This document shows, one piece after another, positions 11,992 through 24,433 of a stretch of DNA of 64,000 nt; within the stretch, counting starts at the first letter, position 1; every line of letters begins with the position of its first letter. Both the position numbers and the translations under genes were made by a program. The notes under the pieces are model-generated. The model did not search any database. It was given only the letters and a program-made list of their open reading frames with translations, and was not told the origin of the DNA. Source of the DNA: Vitrella brassicaformis (taxonomy: Eukaryota > Sar > Vitrellaceae); NCBI GenBank assembly GCA_001179505.1, contig CDMY01000791.1, positions 157,487-221,486 of the forward strand. Direction: 5' to 3'.

Positions 11992-12601
11992 TGGATGGGG
12001 GCAATCTCCCCCCCTCTGTCTTGTTTGTTGAGGTTTTTCAACAGCTGCATTGATTGCATCGCTGGTGACTTTCGCTCGTGTATAGGTGGGTAGAGCTGCT
12101 TCACTCTTGGGGCGCCTGTGGGCTTCGATTATTTGTCGGCCTACTTGTGTCTCGCCGCCCCTTTGGCCCATCTGTCTGTACTATCAATGAGTATCTAGTT
12201 GAGTAGCCTGTCTGTCTGTCTCTCTGTACTTGGGGGGTGGAGGGGGCGTCGTAGCAATTAAACGGTCCACACACACTGTTACAGAGATGCGATGCTACCG
12301 TGTGCTGTCTGTCGTGTGGGTGTGGGTGTGCCCTCCCCGTCCCCACTGACATCTATCGCTCACTCTTGCATGCTTCTTACCGCCAGACTGTGACAGTATT
12401 GACCCGTCCATCACGTGGCACGATTGATCATGGGCCCAAGACACACACATGGATGGCTTCACTCACCACTCACACGCACATATGCATGCCTACGTACGTC
12501 AGTCACATCATTCATTGTCCTAGTGCCCCTGGCCAATATATGGATGTCACACCCACACAACACGCTCACATACAATGCATGCAATGTGTCTGTCACTCAA
12601 C
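11992..12601. other. Intergenic region between two 3' ends
   Basis: No gene is seen. It holds short gtctgt runs and a patch rich in ATGCAT/catgca (12365-12590). It should contain the 3' UTRs of the sulfatase and the lectin gene. Confidence 0.6.
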
Positions 12602-15600
12602 TCACGTGTACCGCCTCCCCGACACGACCCCCCTCTTGTGCACCGGTAGACTCTCGTTGTCGGCGTATTTGGCCTTCTTGAGCCAACATGTCAGCCGATC
12701 TGTCGATGCCTTGTTGGTATAGTGCGACCAGTATCTGCATGTGGGGTGGCTCTGGCAGAGGGACTGACACGCCAGGTGGGAGCTGATGTGGGCGATAGGC
12801 GTGCCCGGCAGCGACTCGCCAGTGTACTCCACGTCCACGTCATAGCCCCCTAAGGCACGCGCACACACACACACGTGGAGAGAGAGAGAGAGAGAGAGAG
12901 ACATGCATTGAGATCTCTCTCGCTTTGTTTGTGTCGTCTCTTCGTCTGTCTCACCACATGCCTTTGGCCCGGTGACATATCCCTGTGCGTCAATCCCCTC
13001 TGTCTTCGTTTTCTGATGCCGCGCCCGCTTCAAGTAACACGCATACGCCCTCCCCTCCTCAATGCTGTCGCGGAGACCACTCTCGGCCGCATCACTGCTG
13101 GTCGTTTGCTCTTCTGTCTCCCCCACATACACAAACCCATTGCAGTTGACGCTGGCCTGACATAGCTCCTGACACACCAGCGGGGCGTCGATCAACACCT
13201 GCTGCCCGTTCTTCGGATGTGGGGCGAGCCGGGTGGAAGCCACCGGCATGTGTGGAAGGCTCTCCCCCTCACAGAATGCGTTGCTTTCCATACACTCGCA
13301 CAGTCGTGGCCCGGAAACGACGTGGGCCTCCGGCTCCAGCACTGCTGGGCTGTGGCCTGCCTTCAGGACACATCTGAAGTCCTTTTCGTGCCATGAGAAA
13401 CCGCCGCAGCCCGTGGTGTGCTGGCAGCGATATTGGCATAGTATGGCGGACATGATGCCCTCCTCTGGTGGGACGCGCTGCAGGTCCCGTGTGTTGGTCG
13501 TCTCGGGGAGCATGCAGCTGTGGTCCTCACGCGTGTAGGCCGGCAAGCTGCTAAAGCTCCGCTTGGCATCGCCTGCACACAAAAGGTACATATAAGAGAC
13601 AGACAAGAGAGCACCTGCGCATCCATTCATTCACTCAGACGTGCGCTCACCGCCTCCTGGCATGATCGCCCCCTGCCACACCTCCACCTCGCACAGCGAC
13701 AAGATCCGCTGAGGAACATCCGCTGCGGCCTTGAGCACAAGCCACACATATTCGCCCTTAGGTAGGTTGTCACACGTCAGCTGGGTCCATTCGCTTGGTG
13801 GAATATCTCTTAGCTCAACTTCTGGCTCGCACTCTGTCAGATTGGCCTCCCCGAACCTCTCATCATCACTCTCGCCTACGAAGACTCTGATGTCCTCTGC
13901 ACACACGCACAATTGGGGGTCGCTTCTCCAAGCAATTGTCTCCAAGGATCCGTCATTGTGTATCACCTAGCAATGAAGCACGTTTCGGAGCCAGGAAGCG
14001 GACAGCCCCGATCGAAAAGGGATGTGTAAGGGCTATGCGCAGCCACGGCTGGGGGGATGGCGGCGTCTGGCTGCCTGGCAATAGAGACACGTAGCGAAAC
14101 AGAGACGATGAGGATCATGTCTCACTTCTTTACATTTGGATGGATCGGGTGTGCCGTCGACAGCGGGGGACGCCGGCTGGCTGCCGCTGCCGCTGCCGCC
14201 ATCGGGGTGCTGCTTGACAGGCCGGTGGAGCGCCAGGTTGGGCGGCGCCACCCTCAGTCTCTGCCTCATCTCTGTCTTCATCGCCTCCAAAGCCCTCTCG
14301 TCAAATCCCCACACAGCCACCTCACACAGCGTCATGACGGCGTGTGGCGCAAACGGCAGCACCACCCACACGTATCGGCCTGTGGGGTACAGCACGTCCG
14401 TCACCCAGCCATAGTCCACGACTTTCTGGCATTCGATGGTCGTGGTGCCTCCGGCCATCCACTTGTTCATGCCGCCGCCGGGAGGGATGCAGGGTAGGTT
14501 TCCTGCTGCTCGATAGGCGCCGGGGTCGTTGCCTACCCAGACTTGGAGGCCGACCAGTCTCTTTAAAGAAACACGCCGAACACTGGACCCTTGTCCTCTT
14601 GTAGGTCCACCCTCCACCACGGCAACTGCACGTGTGAAAGACAGACAGACAGCGAGAGAGATGCCGCATGTCGAAACCAAGGAAGATTGCCTGGCCCACC
14701 CATCCTTGGCCTCCCTGCGTCCTGGCACATTTGGCCGTGAGAGGGTTGCTGTCGACGTCGCCGTCCACAGCCAACTTGGACTCATGCCCGGACACCGTCG
14801 AGCTCTGCTCCGTGGGCTTGTTGACGGCCAGATTGAACCGGGCGTAGTCGGTGGACGGCGGCTCGTTTCCCGCCTCCACCGATATCTTCTCCCCCTGCTC
14901 CTCCTCGGGCTCTGCCGGCGTGCCTCCCAGCCATGGATGGAATCGCCTCCACCCGAAAATTTTTGCAGGCCTGTCTCGTTCGCGGATGCTAGGGCCACCG
15001 GGAGGACCGAATCCCCCAATACCGGAGGGACCGAATCCCCCAATACCGGAGGGACCGAATCCCCCAATACCGGAGAATTTTTTGCCGAAATCGGGTCCCA
15101 TGATGGTGCCGGTGCGAGAGGCGAAGAGAGGCATCAGAGAGGGCAGCGAGAAGCGAGGATACCAAGTGGATGACGCGTTGGGCGGGACATGCAGTTTGTA
15201 GCCGGGGTACCACTGGCGAGGAGGCTCCGGGGGGACGGGCGGGGGCAGCTTGATGGCTGTGGAGTGGTTCCTTATAGCCGTTGCGTTGGGCTGGGTCGTG
15301 ACAGGCACTCCCAGCCGGTCGTAGATTTCCTTAATCTCTGGCGGAGTCCTTGGCGGCACATCTGGCAGCCACTGTGGCAGTGTTTCCAGGATGCCCGGCA
15401 TGATCTCCCGCAGCAGAGGGCACCCGCACTCGTAGCCAACCATCATGTACTTGGGTTTTCCCTCGCAGGGCGGCATACTTGGGTGTGTCGGGGAGATGCG
15501 CTTCAAGTCACACTGTGTTCGGTTGTCGCAGTAGGGGCTGATCCGGTCGGTGTGGTCGACCACTGAGCACTCGCTCTCACCCATTTGCACGTGGCGGCAT

Positions 15601-17068
15601 GCGTACGGCAGATTGGGACTGCGGCCGTAACCCACGTACCGCACCATCAGGACCTGCATGACACACATACACACACTCGCAGGCAGCTCTCATGACGCAC
15701 AAAACACCCGCACCTTGCCCATTTCGCAGGAGATGATTGCCTCGCTGTCCTCGTCGCAAAAGATTGACCAGCTAACGGCGGATGGGAGCAGGTAGTCGTC
15801 TGAACACCTCGGCAGAGGGTTCGGGGCGTCGGGCGGGGGAGCGATGCCCACCTTGCTGAGAGGAATGTCATCGGCTACACCACAGTGGCATAAGCGCCAC
15901 ACGCGTAGGTAGGCACCTGCACAGGCAGACAGACAGACAGAGACACGAGCCAACGAATGACATAGACAGACACAGGGAGGCAGAAGTAGGAATGGAATAG
16001 AATGGAATGGAATGGGGTGCGGTGGGATGGTTGATGCATCGATGCATGCGTGCTGTATTATGTCATCCATCACCGACCCGTGCACGTGCTCTCTTCGGCG
16101 AGCGCGTCACTCACGTCTGTGGACACATACACACACATACACACAAACATTCCATCCCCCGTGGATGGCATACATATTGAATACTTGCTGCACGTGTCCC
16201 TGACTGTCAGTCTCTTTGTCTCTCTGCCAGCCATCGATCCCTTCGTCCAGCAATTAAGCTTACAGACGTCACATTGCCTCTGTCCGTTGCATCTCTCCTG
16301 CAGCAGCCTGGTGACGTCGTGGCTGCAGTCGGTCGTCACGGGCGATGGCCGACACATTAGCTCACCCCCCGCCGTGCGACCATACACTGCGAAGAGGATG
16401 TACAGCCCCTTGTTGGGCGGGCAGAACAGAAAGTCCCGCTCCCCGTCACAGATAAACTGCAGACCGACCGAGTCGTAGCACCCAGGAAAGGTTGACGCTG
16501 ACGACGAGCTGGAACTTCCAATCGACACACCGCCAAAAGCGTCCACAAACGCAGACGCAGGCCCCACTGCCGCTCTCCCAGTCTGATTATTGCCGCGGGG
16601 AGGGACCGATAGGATAAGAAAGCTCCCCCACACATCATCGCGATTCGCGGCTCGTCCACCGTGCCAGTCAGACACATGGGCGTCAAAGCGATTCAGCGCC
16701 TCCTGCAATGAGTTGTTTGTCGTCTTGGACGTGGCATTGAGCGACGGCTGCAGCGCTTTCAACGCCTTCCGCTCCCGGCCGCGACACTGCAACCCGACAC
16801 ATTCCCAAACCCGAGAGGACCGCCCTCGGGTGACGCCAGTGAGGACGGCAGAGAGGCTGATGCAGGCGGCGGCAAAGACGAAAGATGACCGTGATGACCG
16901 TCTTCGGCGCCGACGGGTGTGGGTGTCATGATCCTCACTCTCAAACTGCACCGGGGCGGACCAGTTGGCGGAGCAAAATGAGGACGAAAGCCTTGTTTGT
17001 CGTTGCCATGATCGCATCATTGCTGCCTCACGGAACTGCTGAGAAGGATCTTCCGTCCTCAGCTTCAT
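12602..17068 (-). CDS. Type II membrane multi-lectin protein (SUEL, fucolectin-like, PAN), with apparent frameshift
   Basis: Exons 16174-17068, 15714-15916, 14700-15653, 14126-14625, 13651-13966, 12955-13572 and 12602-12849; about 1244 aa if one missing base is allowed. A basic cytosolic tail (RRRRRRSSR) precedes a TM helix (FVFAAACISLSAVL). Two SUEL/rhamnose-binding-type domains follow: CYDSVG to DTCSK, then PRCSDDYL to VGYECG with YGR. After a Gly/Pro repeat come two fucolectin/F5-8-like domains (NLAVNKPTEQSS, AVDGD, PWWRVDL, RLVGLQVWVGN; NLALHRPVKQ, EDIRVFVGES), then three PAN/apple-like modules (CQYRCQ, CQELCQ, CQSLCQ). After PWWRVDLQED the reading frame must shift by one base (about 14590-14600) to reach RLVGLQVWVG. 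This could be an assembly error or a real lesion. A surface adhesion or glycan-binding role is inferred. The start is the first ATG; alternatives lie 16 codons downstream. Confidence 0.8.
12878..12901. repeat. (GA)n microsatellite in intron
   Basis: About twelve GA units lie in the last intron (12850-12954) of the multi-lectin gene. Confidence 0.95.
15002..15073 (-). repeat. 24-base tandem repeat, three copies
   Basis: Three near-perfect 24-base units (plus strand core ggaccgaatcccccaatacc) encode GFGPSGIG repeats. They form the hinge between the SUEL-type and fucolectin-like parts of the multi-lectin protein. Confidence 0.9.
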
Positions 17069-18643
17069 TGAGACGTGAGACGCCACCCCCAGAGTCTTGT
17101 TAAGGGGGCCGATCGAACGCACACATCATTCCACGCGACGCACTCGTCAAAAATCAATGACATGAATGACACAGCGCTCGCCACACACACTCCACTTTCC
17201 TCCCTAGCTGCACACACTCCATTGACCCGCAATGACAGACAGCATTAGCAACACACGCGCAACCAACCGGGGGACTGCAGAGTGATGCTTCCGTCTGCCT
17301 GCCTGCCTGGGCGTGTCCGTCGTAGGCGGGCAGCATGCGTGAGCAAAAGCGGTCAGATACATCGAATCAATAATTGAGCATCAGACAGCCAGCCAGCCAT
17401 CAGCAGCAGGAAGATCTCCGTACACAAACACATACATACATACACGCAGGCATGCACGCACGCGTGGCAGGGCCAACTCTGTCTCTCCAAGTAAAAATCA
17501 TCACGTCCGTCACGTCGGCACAAAGGCCAAGTAAATTATAATGATGTCCGTCGTGAGCGGGCATGCAACAAGAGCAACGATGGACGAAAAGGGAAAACAT
17601 ATGTGCACTCACTCACTCACCTGAAGTGACGACTCTCGTGGGTATGCATAAACGCCATACATTCCCTCACAGACCTCTCGGCACCGTCATTCTCTCATAT
17701 GACACGCACCGAATACACCCCACCCCACCGCAACCCGTTGACTTGCACTGCAGCAGCTCTCTCCCCTCGCCGGCCTCTCCGCTCCGCTCGTCCCATACAC
17801 AAATGTATATACACACGGACACACGGACAGACACCTGCCCCCCCTCCTCTCTCTGTACACACGACACTTGCCTGATCATATATCCGAGACGCCTTCATTG
17901 GTATACGTGTGGCGCGCATGTGATATGCAGAGACAGACAGACAGACAGACATCCGTGTAGGGTCGGATGGATCCAGATGGATGCAGCGGACAAACATCAG
18001 CAGGGAGCAGGCAAGGATGAGAAAGACATGTGTATCGACACACACACACACACACCTCTCACACGTATACAGACAGACATCGGACAAGAGGAAGGACAGC
18101 TCAGGGACTAGGGCAACAGAGAAAAGAGTGACATCCATCGGATGAATCAATCGGCGAGTGGGAGAGCGTGCGTGTTGAGCGAGTGAGTAAACTACATCGG
18201 CTTAGATATCAGGATAGCTAGCTACAGGTAGACAGCCCCCATCGATGGGTGACTTCAACAAAACGACCCTGCTCTCTCTCTCCCCTGTTGCTTTTTGTGT
18301 ACACAGCTACAGCAGCATCCGTATCGATACCCTCATGAGTGGTGAGTGAGTGACTCAGATCATCATCTCTCCAGGATTCCCCCCCCGCCCGCTCCAATGC
18401 AGACAAAAATCGTGACCACTCGCAGCAAGCAAGCCATCCAGACAGACAGAACGTGACATCAGCCGATCAAGCATCACAAAATTGAAGAATACACACATAC
18501 CCACACACATATACGGGCAGACAGACAGACAGACAGACAGCCAGAGAGAGGAACACAGACGGGTAGAGATACATGCGCCAGAAGTAGAGGTAGGCAGGGC
18601 TCGCGGCCATCATACACATCGATCGATCGATCGACCGACGTTC
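17069..18643. other. Long gene-free region with microsatellites
   Basis: No supported gene. It contains the upstream region of the multi-lectin gene on the left, with two adjacent TGAGACG heptamers (17069-17082), and the 3' flank of the sorting nexin on the right. CA/GACA runs occur near 17930-17950, 18035-18055 and 18518-18540, and a gatc run near 18620. The longest ORFs are low-complexity repeat translations. Confidence 0.6.
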
Positions 18644-21600
18644 TCAGAAGGGCATCCACCTGGAGGTGACGTACTGGAGACTGGCGTCACCTCCTCCGAT
18701 CCCCTCCCTGTCCACCACACTGCAAGTCTCCGCGGCAGCCCCTCCACGCTCCCTGCTGCTTCTATCTGCCGCCACCGATGCTGCTACGACGTTGTCATCG
18801 CCCCTCTCCTCCTCCTTGGCGCCACTGCTGCTACTGTCGTCTCTTGTCGGGCCATCCTGGCCCTTCTGCCGCTGCCGACGCACAACGCGGTGCTCCCGAT
18901 GGCCAACAACGGAGGGCATGAGTCGGTGTCGTCTCCCACGGCCAGCGCCGAATGTTGGGGGATGGAACGGGGTAAGGGATGGGGAGGGAGACGGGAATAT
19001 GTCACGCCGGCCATCGAATGAGCGAGAGGTCGAACTGTTGTCGTCCTGTTGCCTCGGGCGGTGTGCGAAGACGAACAGGTGTGGGGTCAGGTGGGGGAAG
19101 AGCGTGGCGACCAGGCAGTCAAAGACGTGGAAGGCCAGGTTGGTCAGCAGCACGGGGTGGGTCACAAACTCGTACACGTCGAGAATGCCCTCGACCACCG
19201 CCTGGCGGCTGATGACGCGCTGCGTGACGACCGACTCGGGCACCACACACTGATGCAAGATGTCCCTCGCTTGGCCAAGCGACAGCTTCCGCCCCTTGAC
19301 CGCTGCCCTCTCATCGGCGGCCGGTGACACCACCGGCGGCCGAAACGTCGCTCCCCTGGGCCACAAGACCTCCTTACACTGGCTCAGCAGGCGCCCGATA
19401 GAGTGCTGAGAAGTCCATAGGACGAGGTGTCTGCGGACAAGGCGGCTGATAGGCGCCTTGACGACGGCAGCTAGCAACTGGAAGGCCAGCTGGTGCAGGG
19501 TCAGCAGCCGGATGGTCCGCTGGCTGTCGTTGGCAGACCTCCCAGTGGTGAAAGCGTGGGCGCCGCGTGTGGCTTGCGGGATGGCGAAGATCTCCTCCAA
19601 AAGGGCGAAGAGGGGGTTGAGGAGAGAGGGGTCTTGCGCCTCCAGCTGGCTCCTGCAGACAGACAGACAGACAGACAGGAAAGGAAGGCAGTCTCTCGAG
19701 ATTGAGGTGCGTACGCCTCTGGGCTTACACGTAGGCCGCTTGCCGCGCCATCAGGGACCTCTCGCGGCGCTTGAGCACACGCTCACGCTGACGGAGACGC
19801 TGCAAAGGCAGGCAACATAGATCACCCACACAACGAGTGCGCATATCACAGTCACCACTTCCCCTCATGTGCAGTGCAGCCACTCACCTTTCGTCTCCCG
19901 AGCTGATGTCGCGCGTATCTCAGCTGGTCTCTGGTGTAGGGCGACGGCACGCCAGCCATCCCGCATATGTCCCGATGGCCGTCAGACGCCGATGCGCTCC
20001 GCACGAGTGATGGCGGGAAGGACGGCATGGAGGGCGACATATGCAGGGGCTGGTGGGACCGCTGCAGCCTCAACAGCGACTTCTCCTTCTTGTAGAGAAA
20101 CCTCTCGCGACACGTTAGAGCCCGCTGCCACTCGACCAGCATCAGCTTCTCCTCCACATCGTCTACTTGAAGCTCACGAGCCTCCAAAACCTGAATGAAT
20201 TACAGAGGCAGAGAGAGAGTGCGTTCACCGACCGTTCCCGGACCATGTGTGTCGTGTGTCTCACCCGGAGCCATTTGGTGAGTATATCCGGATCGCCGTC
20301 CTCGAGATCGTGCACCAGGTCGAAGTCAAATGACGACGAAGAGCATGTGAAGCGGCCCCTCGCGTCACCCACACCAACCCCCAGACCGCCCTCCCTCTCC
20401 GACGAAGCGGCCGGGTCACTCGTGCTGGTCGACGACACAGACGAAAACGAGTACGAAAGGGGCATCGTGCCCCTCACTGGTGCGGCCAGCGGCGAGTCGG
20501 GGGGCGTGAGGGCTCCGCCCACACGCGACAGATGGTCGCTCTCAGACATCGATCGGTCCAGGGGTAGGGGCGACGTGTGTGGGGGTGTGCCCATGGGGTC
20601 CTCCTTGACACTCCACGTCGACAGCGGCACACCGGTGGGGCTGGCCAATGGGTTGGCCACAGGGGATGACGGCGGGGGCGGGGGGAGGGGTGCCTCGGGC
20701 GGGCAGCAGGTCATTGACGATGCGATGATGTGCAGTGGTGGGCTCTCTGGCAGCGTGCTGGCTTCGGATGACGACGGGTGCGGCCACTGCCGCTTCCCTT
20801 GGGGCGTGGGAGCCGACACACTGGGGAAGTCCTGCATGGTGATGACGACGAAGCTGCCGTCACTGTCGTAGCCCTCGCTGTAGACACCGCCCACCACCTG
20901 CTGCCTCCCGCCGTCATGATTCTCCGAACCAGACACGCTACATGACGAGCACCCCAAGGGGAGCCCACGCAGCGAGTCGCACGCGGGAGACGACACCGAC
21001 TCCTGCCCTTCGTGGTTGGCCGTGTCCGCCCCCCCTTGCTGCTCGTGCTTGGCGACGTCCTGGCTGGCTACTGGCGACGTGGCCTCATTGTGATCCGCCT
21101 CAGCCTCAGCCGTTTCTAGCAGTGGCGGCAGGTGGTGTGTGGCGTGTGTGAGGGGAATGGTGTTGGGCGGCTTGGAACCCATAGCGATGCGCACGTCGCT
21201 GGGCGTGGCGGAGAGGAACCGCCACAGCTCGGCACACGGAGGGGAGCCGCCAAGCAGGGGATGACTCAGCAACGCCTGACCCATACCACATACACACAAG
21301 CAAGGAATAAGGGGAAAAGCAGGCGACTTCAGTGGATCTCTGCCTTGCATACACACCGCACCTGCATGAAGTCCTCTAGTTCCTGCCCCCTCCTCACGGC
21401 CGCCTGCTTCGGGTGCCAAAATCTCTGCAGCGGATGTCTCCCAGGCACCCTCAATCCCCCACGCACGCTTGGATGTGCCCGCACGAGTGCCGCATAGAGC
21501 CGCTTGAACTCGCTGTACCGTCGCAACACCACCCACTCCTTGCTGCTCGTGTGCACCCGCACGTGGAACTCCACATGAGGGTCCACAAAACTGCTCACGC

Positions 21601-23789
21601 GCGTGAAGGCCACCACCGACGCCCGGAAGTCGCGTGAAGGCCATCGATGGACGCCGGCGGCCTGCAGCTGTGCGAGGGGAGGTCTGGTCCGCAGCAGCAT
21701 GGCGAGCTTCTCTCGCACTTCCTGCATCCGGAACAGCCGGAGGGACGAAGGGGCGGGTGGCTGTGCCTTGAGTGGGAGGAGCGTCTGGAGCGTGCTCAGG
21801 AGGGGAGGGATGGGGGACGACAGCCGGGGCTGCACGGGGGCTGTCGGACCAGCAGCGGCAGCAGGGGCGTCCGTCGCATCACCGCCACTCGTCGGCTGAG
21901 ACGCCGTCCCTGCAGCAGCTGTGGTCGATGCCGATGGAGCCCATGAAGCAAACAGCTGCGTGACGGACCCCATCCACGATGCCGACGACGACGAGGCCAG
22001 CACCTCCGCCTTGGCCCCCTTGTTGTCTCCCTCTGCCGGCTGGTCGCCGTGCTCGGAACAGGGACACACCTCCGGGCACGTGCAATCGTCATGCTCGGGT
22101 GTCTGCATGTCCCATTCTCCAGCCCTCACGGCCGCCTCATCGCTCTGCTCGTCGGGCGAGTCGACCATCGATGGCATCGGGAAGAGCGGCGTGGTGGGGG
22201 GCGCTGCGGGCGGGGGCAGAGGGGGCACCGCGCTGGCCGGGAATGCCATCTCTGACACTGCCCTCGAACGCCGGTCGGGAGAGTTGTTGCTGTGCGTCCA
22301 GCAGCCGCTGCTGCTGCCCGTGTCCATGGCCATGAAGGAGCCGCCGGCGCCACTGAGGCGCGTGAGGCCCAGCAGTTGGAATATGCCGGTGGAGAAGCCC
22401 GTGGCTGTGCTTGTGGGGGGCTGGTCGGCGTGGTTGGCAGAGAGGCTGCGAGTGAGGCCTGGGAGGGGTGGGGGAGGGCGGAGCTGCTGCTGCTCCTCCT
22501 GCAGGGTGATCAGGTAGTCCTCCAGATATGAACCGTCTGCAGACAAGGGAATGAACCAACCATGGCACCGAATGAAGAAAAGGAAACTCAGGGGTCACTC
22601 GCATTTCCGGATTTGCTCACCACATGCAGCGACGAGAGGGATGACGATGTTCTGCGCTACTATCTCGGCGACCAGCTGCTGCACAAGGGGCGAGCACCGC
22701 GCGTCGCCCGACAGAGTGCCGCTGACGCTCGATGCCGATGACTCCCGAGAAACAACGGGACCGTCACCGCGAAGCAAGTCCCCCACTATCGACCTGACAC
22801 ACCGATATTGACACACGACAGAGCAAGTTGCGACAGAGGGCAGATGAACCAGTCATGTGTTTCATCTGCAGCGTATCGTGGCGTGGATTAGATCCCACCT
22901 GCAGACCAGCCGCGCATATTCCAGCTGCTCCTCCTCCCCATACGCAGCCACATGAAGCCTCCCGGCCCCCTTCACACCCGCGCCGCCCCGCTTGTCTCCC
23001 ACTGCGGCCCTGTCCCATTCGGCCACAATCAGCTCATCGATGGTCCGCTGCACGTCGCCGGTGTTGGCTCTCGATGCCGACGCCACCCGCCTGGCCCGCT
23101 GCCTGACAGCTCGGAAGTGGCGGAAGTGCTGGGTGAAGATCGACAGCGTCTGCCGCAGGATGAACGACTGGCGGTTGAGCCTTGGGCCGGCCTGGGTCAG
23201 ATTGAAGAGGACCGTATTGAAGACGCCGCCCAGATGGGACAGGAAGGGGTCACTGCTCCAGGGGCCGTCGTCACGATCGTTGCCACTGAACCAACGGCAC
23301 ACGACAGACACAGCAGTTCCAGATAAACATCTCCACAGGTCTGTTCTCGCGTACGTACCTGTCAGCCCCATCAGAGTCTTCCCGCTGGTCGTCCATCGAC
23401 ACCATCGAGTACCATGACTCCACAAAGTCCCGCAGCACGAGGGCTTTGAGCGACCGCAGCACCTGACCCAGCTGACCGTAGTCGTCGAGAAAGGTGTCGT
23501 CCCGACTGCGACGGATCAGGTCGTCGTTCACCGGGGCGGCAGGCGGGGTGGCCTTGTCGCTGCTTGGCGTCTGCCGTCGGGCCAGCTTGCGCCTCAGGGC
23601 TGCCACATCAGCAGCAGATGGCTGGGCGGCTGTCTGTGCCTTGATGGACGTGAGAGAAACGACGACCAGCAGGGCTGTCGCATAGAGCGAAGGGGGAATG
23701 AGGCCCGTCAAGGTGACGACCGCATAGACCAGGGCGCTCCCGCCTCCCACTACGACTACCACGAGTGCCATTGGCAGCCGATGCCACAT
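18644..23789 (-). CDS. Sorting nexin of the PXA-PX-Nexin_C type
   Basis: Eight exons: 23359-23789, 22899-23285, 22621-22793, 21362-22536, 20265-21275, 19888-20190, 19729-19799 and 18644-19652; 1519 aa. Two N-terminal hydrophobic segments (ALVVVVVGGGSALVYAVV, YATALLVVVSLTSI) precede a PXA domain (about 100-330; RDFVESWY, FLSHLGG, IVAQNIVIPLVAACGE). A long Ser/Pro-rich linker leads to a PX domain (about 600-720; FVDPHVEFHVRV, WVVLRRYSEFKRLYAALV, LEDFMQ). Another linker and a basic helix (CRERFLYKKEKSLLRLQ) precede a Nexin_C domain (about 1190-1320). No RGS domain was seen, so the order matches SNX19 more than SNX13/14/25. These proteins tether the ER or endosomes to other membranes through phosphoinositides. 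The C-terminal 150 residues are low-complexity. Confidence 0.88.
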
Positions 23790-23969
23790 GCTCAACAGGG
23801 TTCTTCGAGACAGCTGCGGTCCCAAGTATTTGGTCGTGTGAGCAGGCGGCGCCCTCAAGCGGCAGGCGCCCTCAAGCGGGAAGACGCGGCCGTCACTCTC
23901 TGCAGCTCGCGATTTCTGACTCCGTGAAACCGCTGAGACTGAGCTCACGCTGCCACGGGAGCCCGCGCA
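23790..23969. promoter_or_regulatory. Short divergent promoter region (sorting nexin / MGCSQS protein)
   Basis: These 180 bases lie between opposite ATGs. A 16-base near-direct repeat (gcggcaggcgccctcaa type) occurs at about 23847-23880. The assignment is positional. Confidence 0.4.
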
Positions 23970-24402
23970 ATGGGCTGCTCACAGAGCCGCAGGAAGGATG
24001 GACCCCAAACCGCCATCTCCCAGGCGGCCACGTCGACAGTTTCGGTTGACGAGTGCTTTCCCTCCCACCTGTGCCTGTCGGTGTCTGAGGACATCCCTGA
24101 CGCCATCGACATCTGCGCCCACCTCACGCACAAGCCGCTCTTCACCGTACACGGCTGCAAGCACGGCAAGATGTCGGCCAGCAGGAAGGCGCGGTGGCAC
24201 GTCAAGAAGGGCAGGGGCATCCTCACACACGCCAAGGCTCGAGTGGCGCCGGGAGGGAGCGTGGAGTTTGTGGATTTGTGGGAGGAGGAGTGCAAGGGCA
24301 CCAAATGGGGTCAGGACCTGCCCATCACCAAGGAGGAGAGGGAGGCCGAAGCTAACGAAGCCGTCCTCGGGTGGACTGCAGACTTCAGGTCAGTCCAGCA
24401 CC

Positions 24403-24433
<31 letters not shown>

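Noticed and set aside
17563..18111. Plus-strand ORF of 182 codons in the 17-18.6 kb gap
   Set aside because: It translates CA/GACA microsatellites and has no domain, signal or splice logic.
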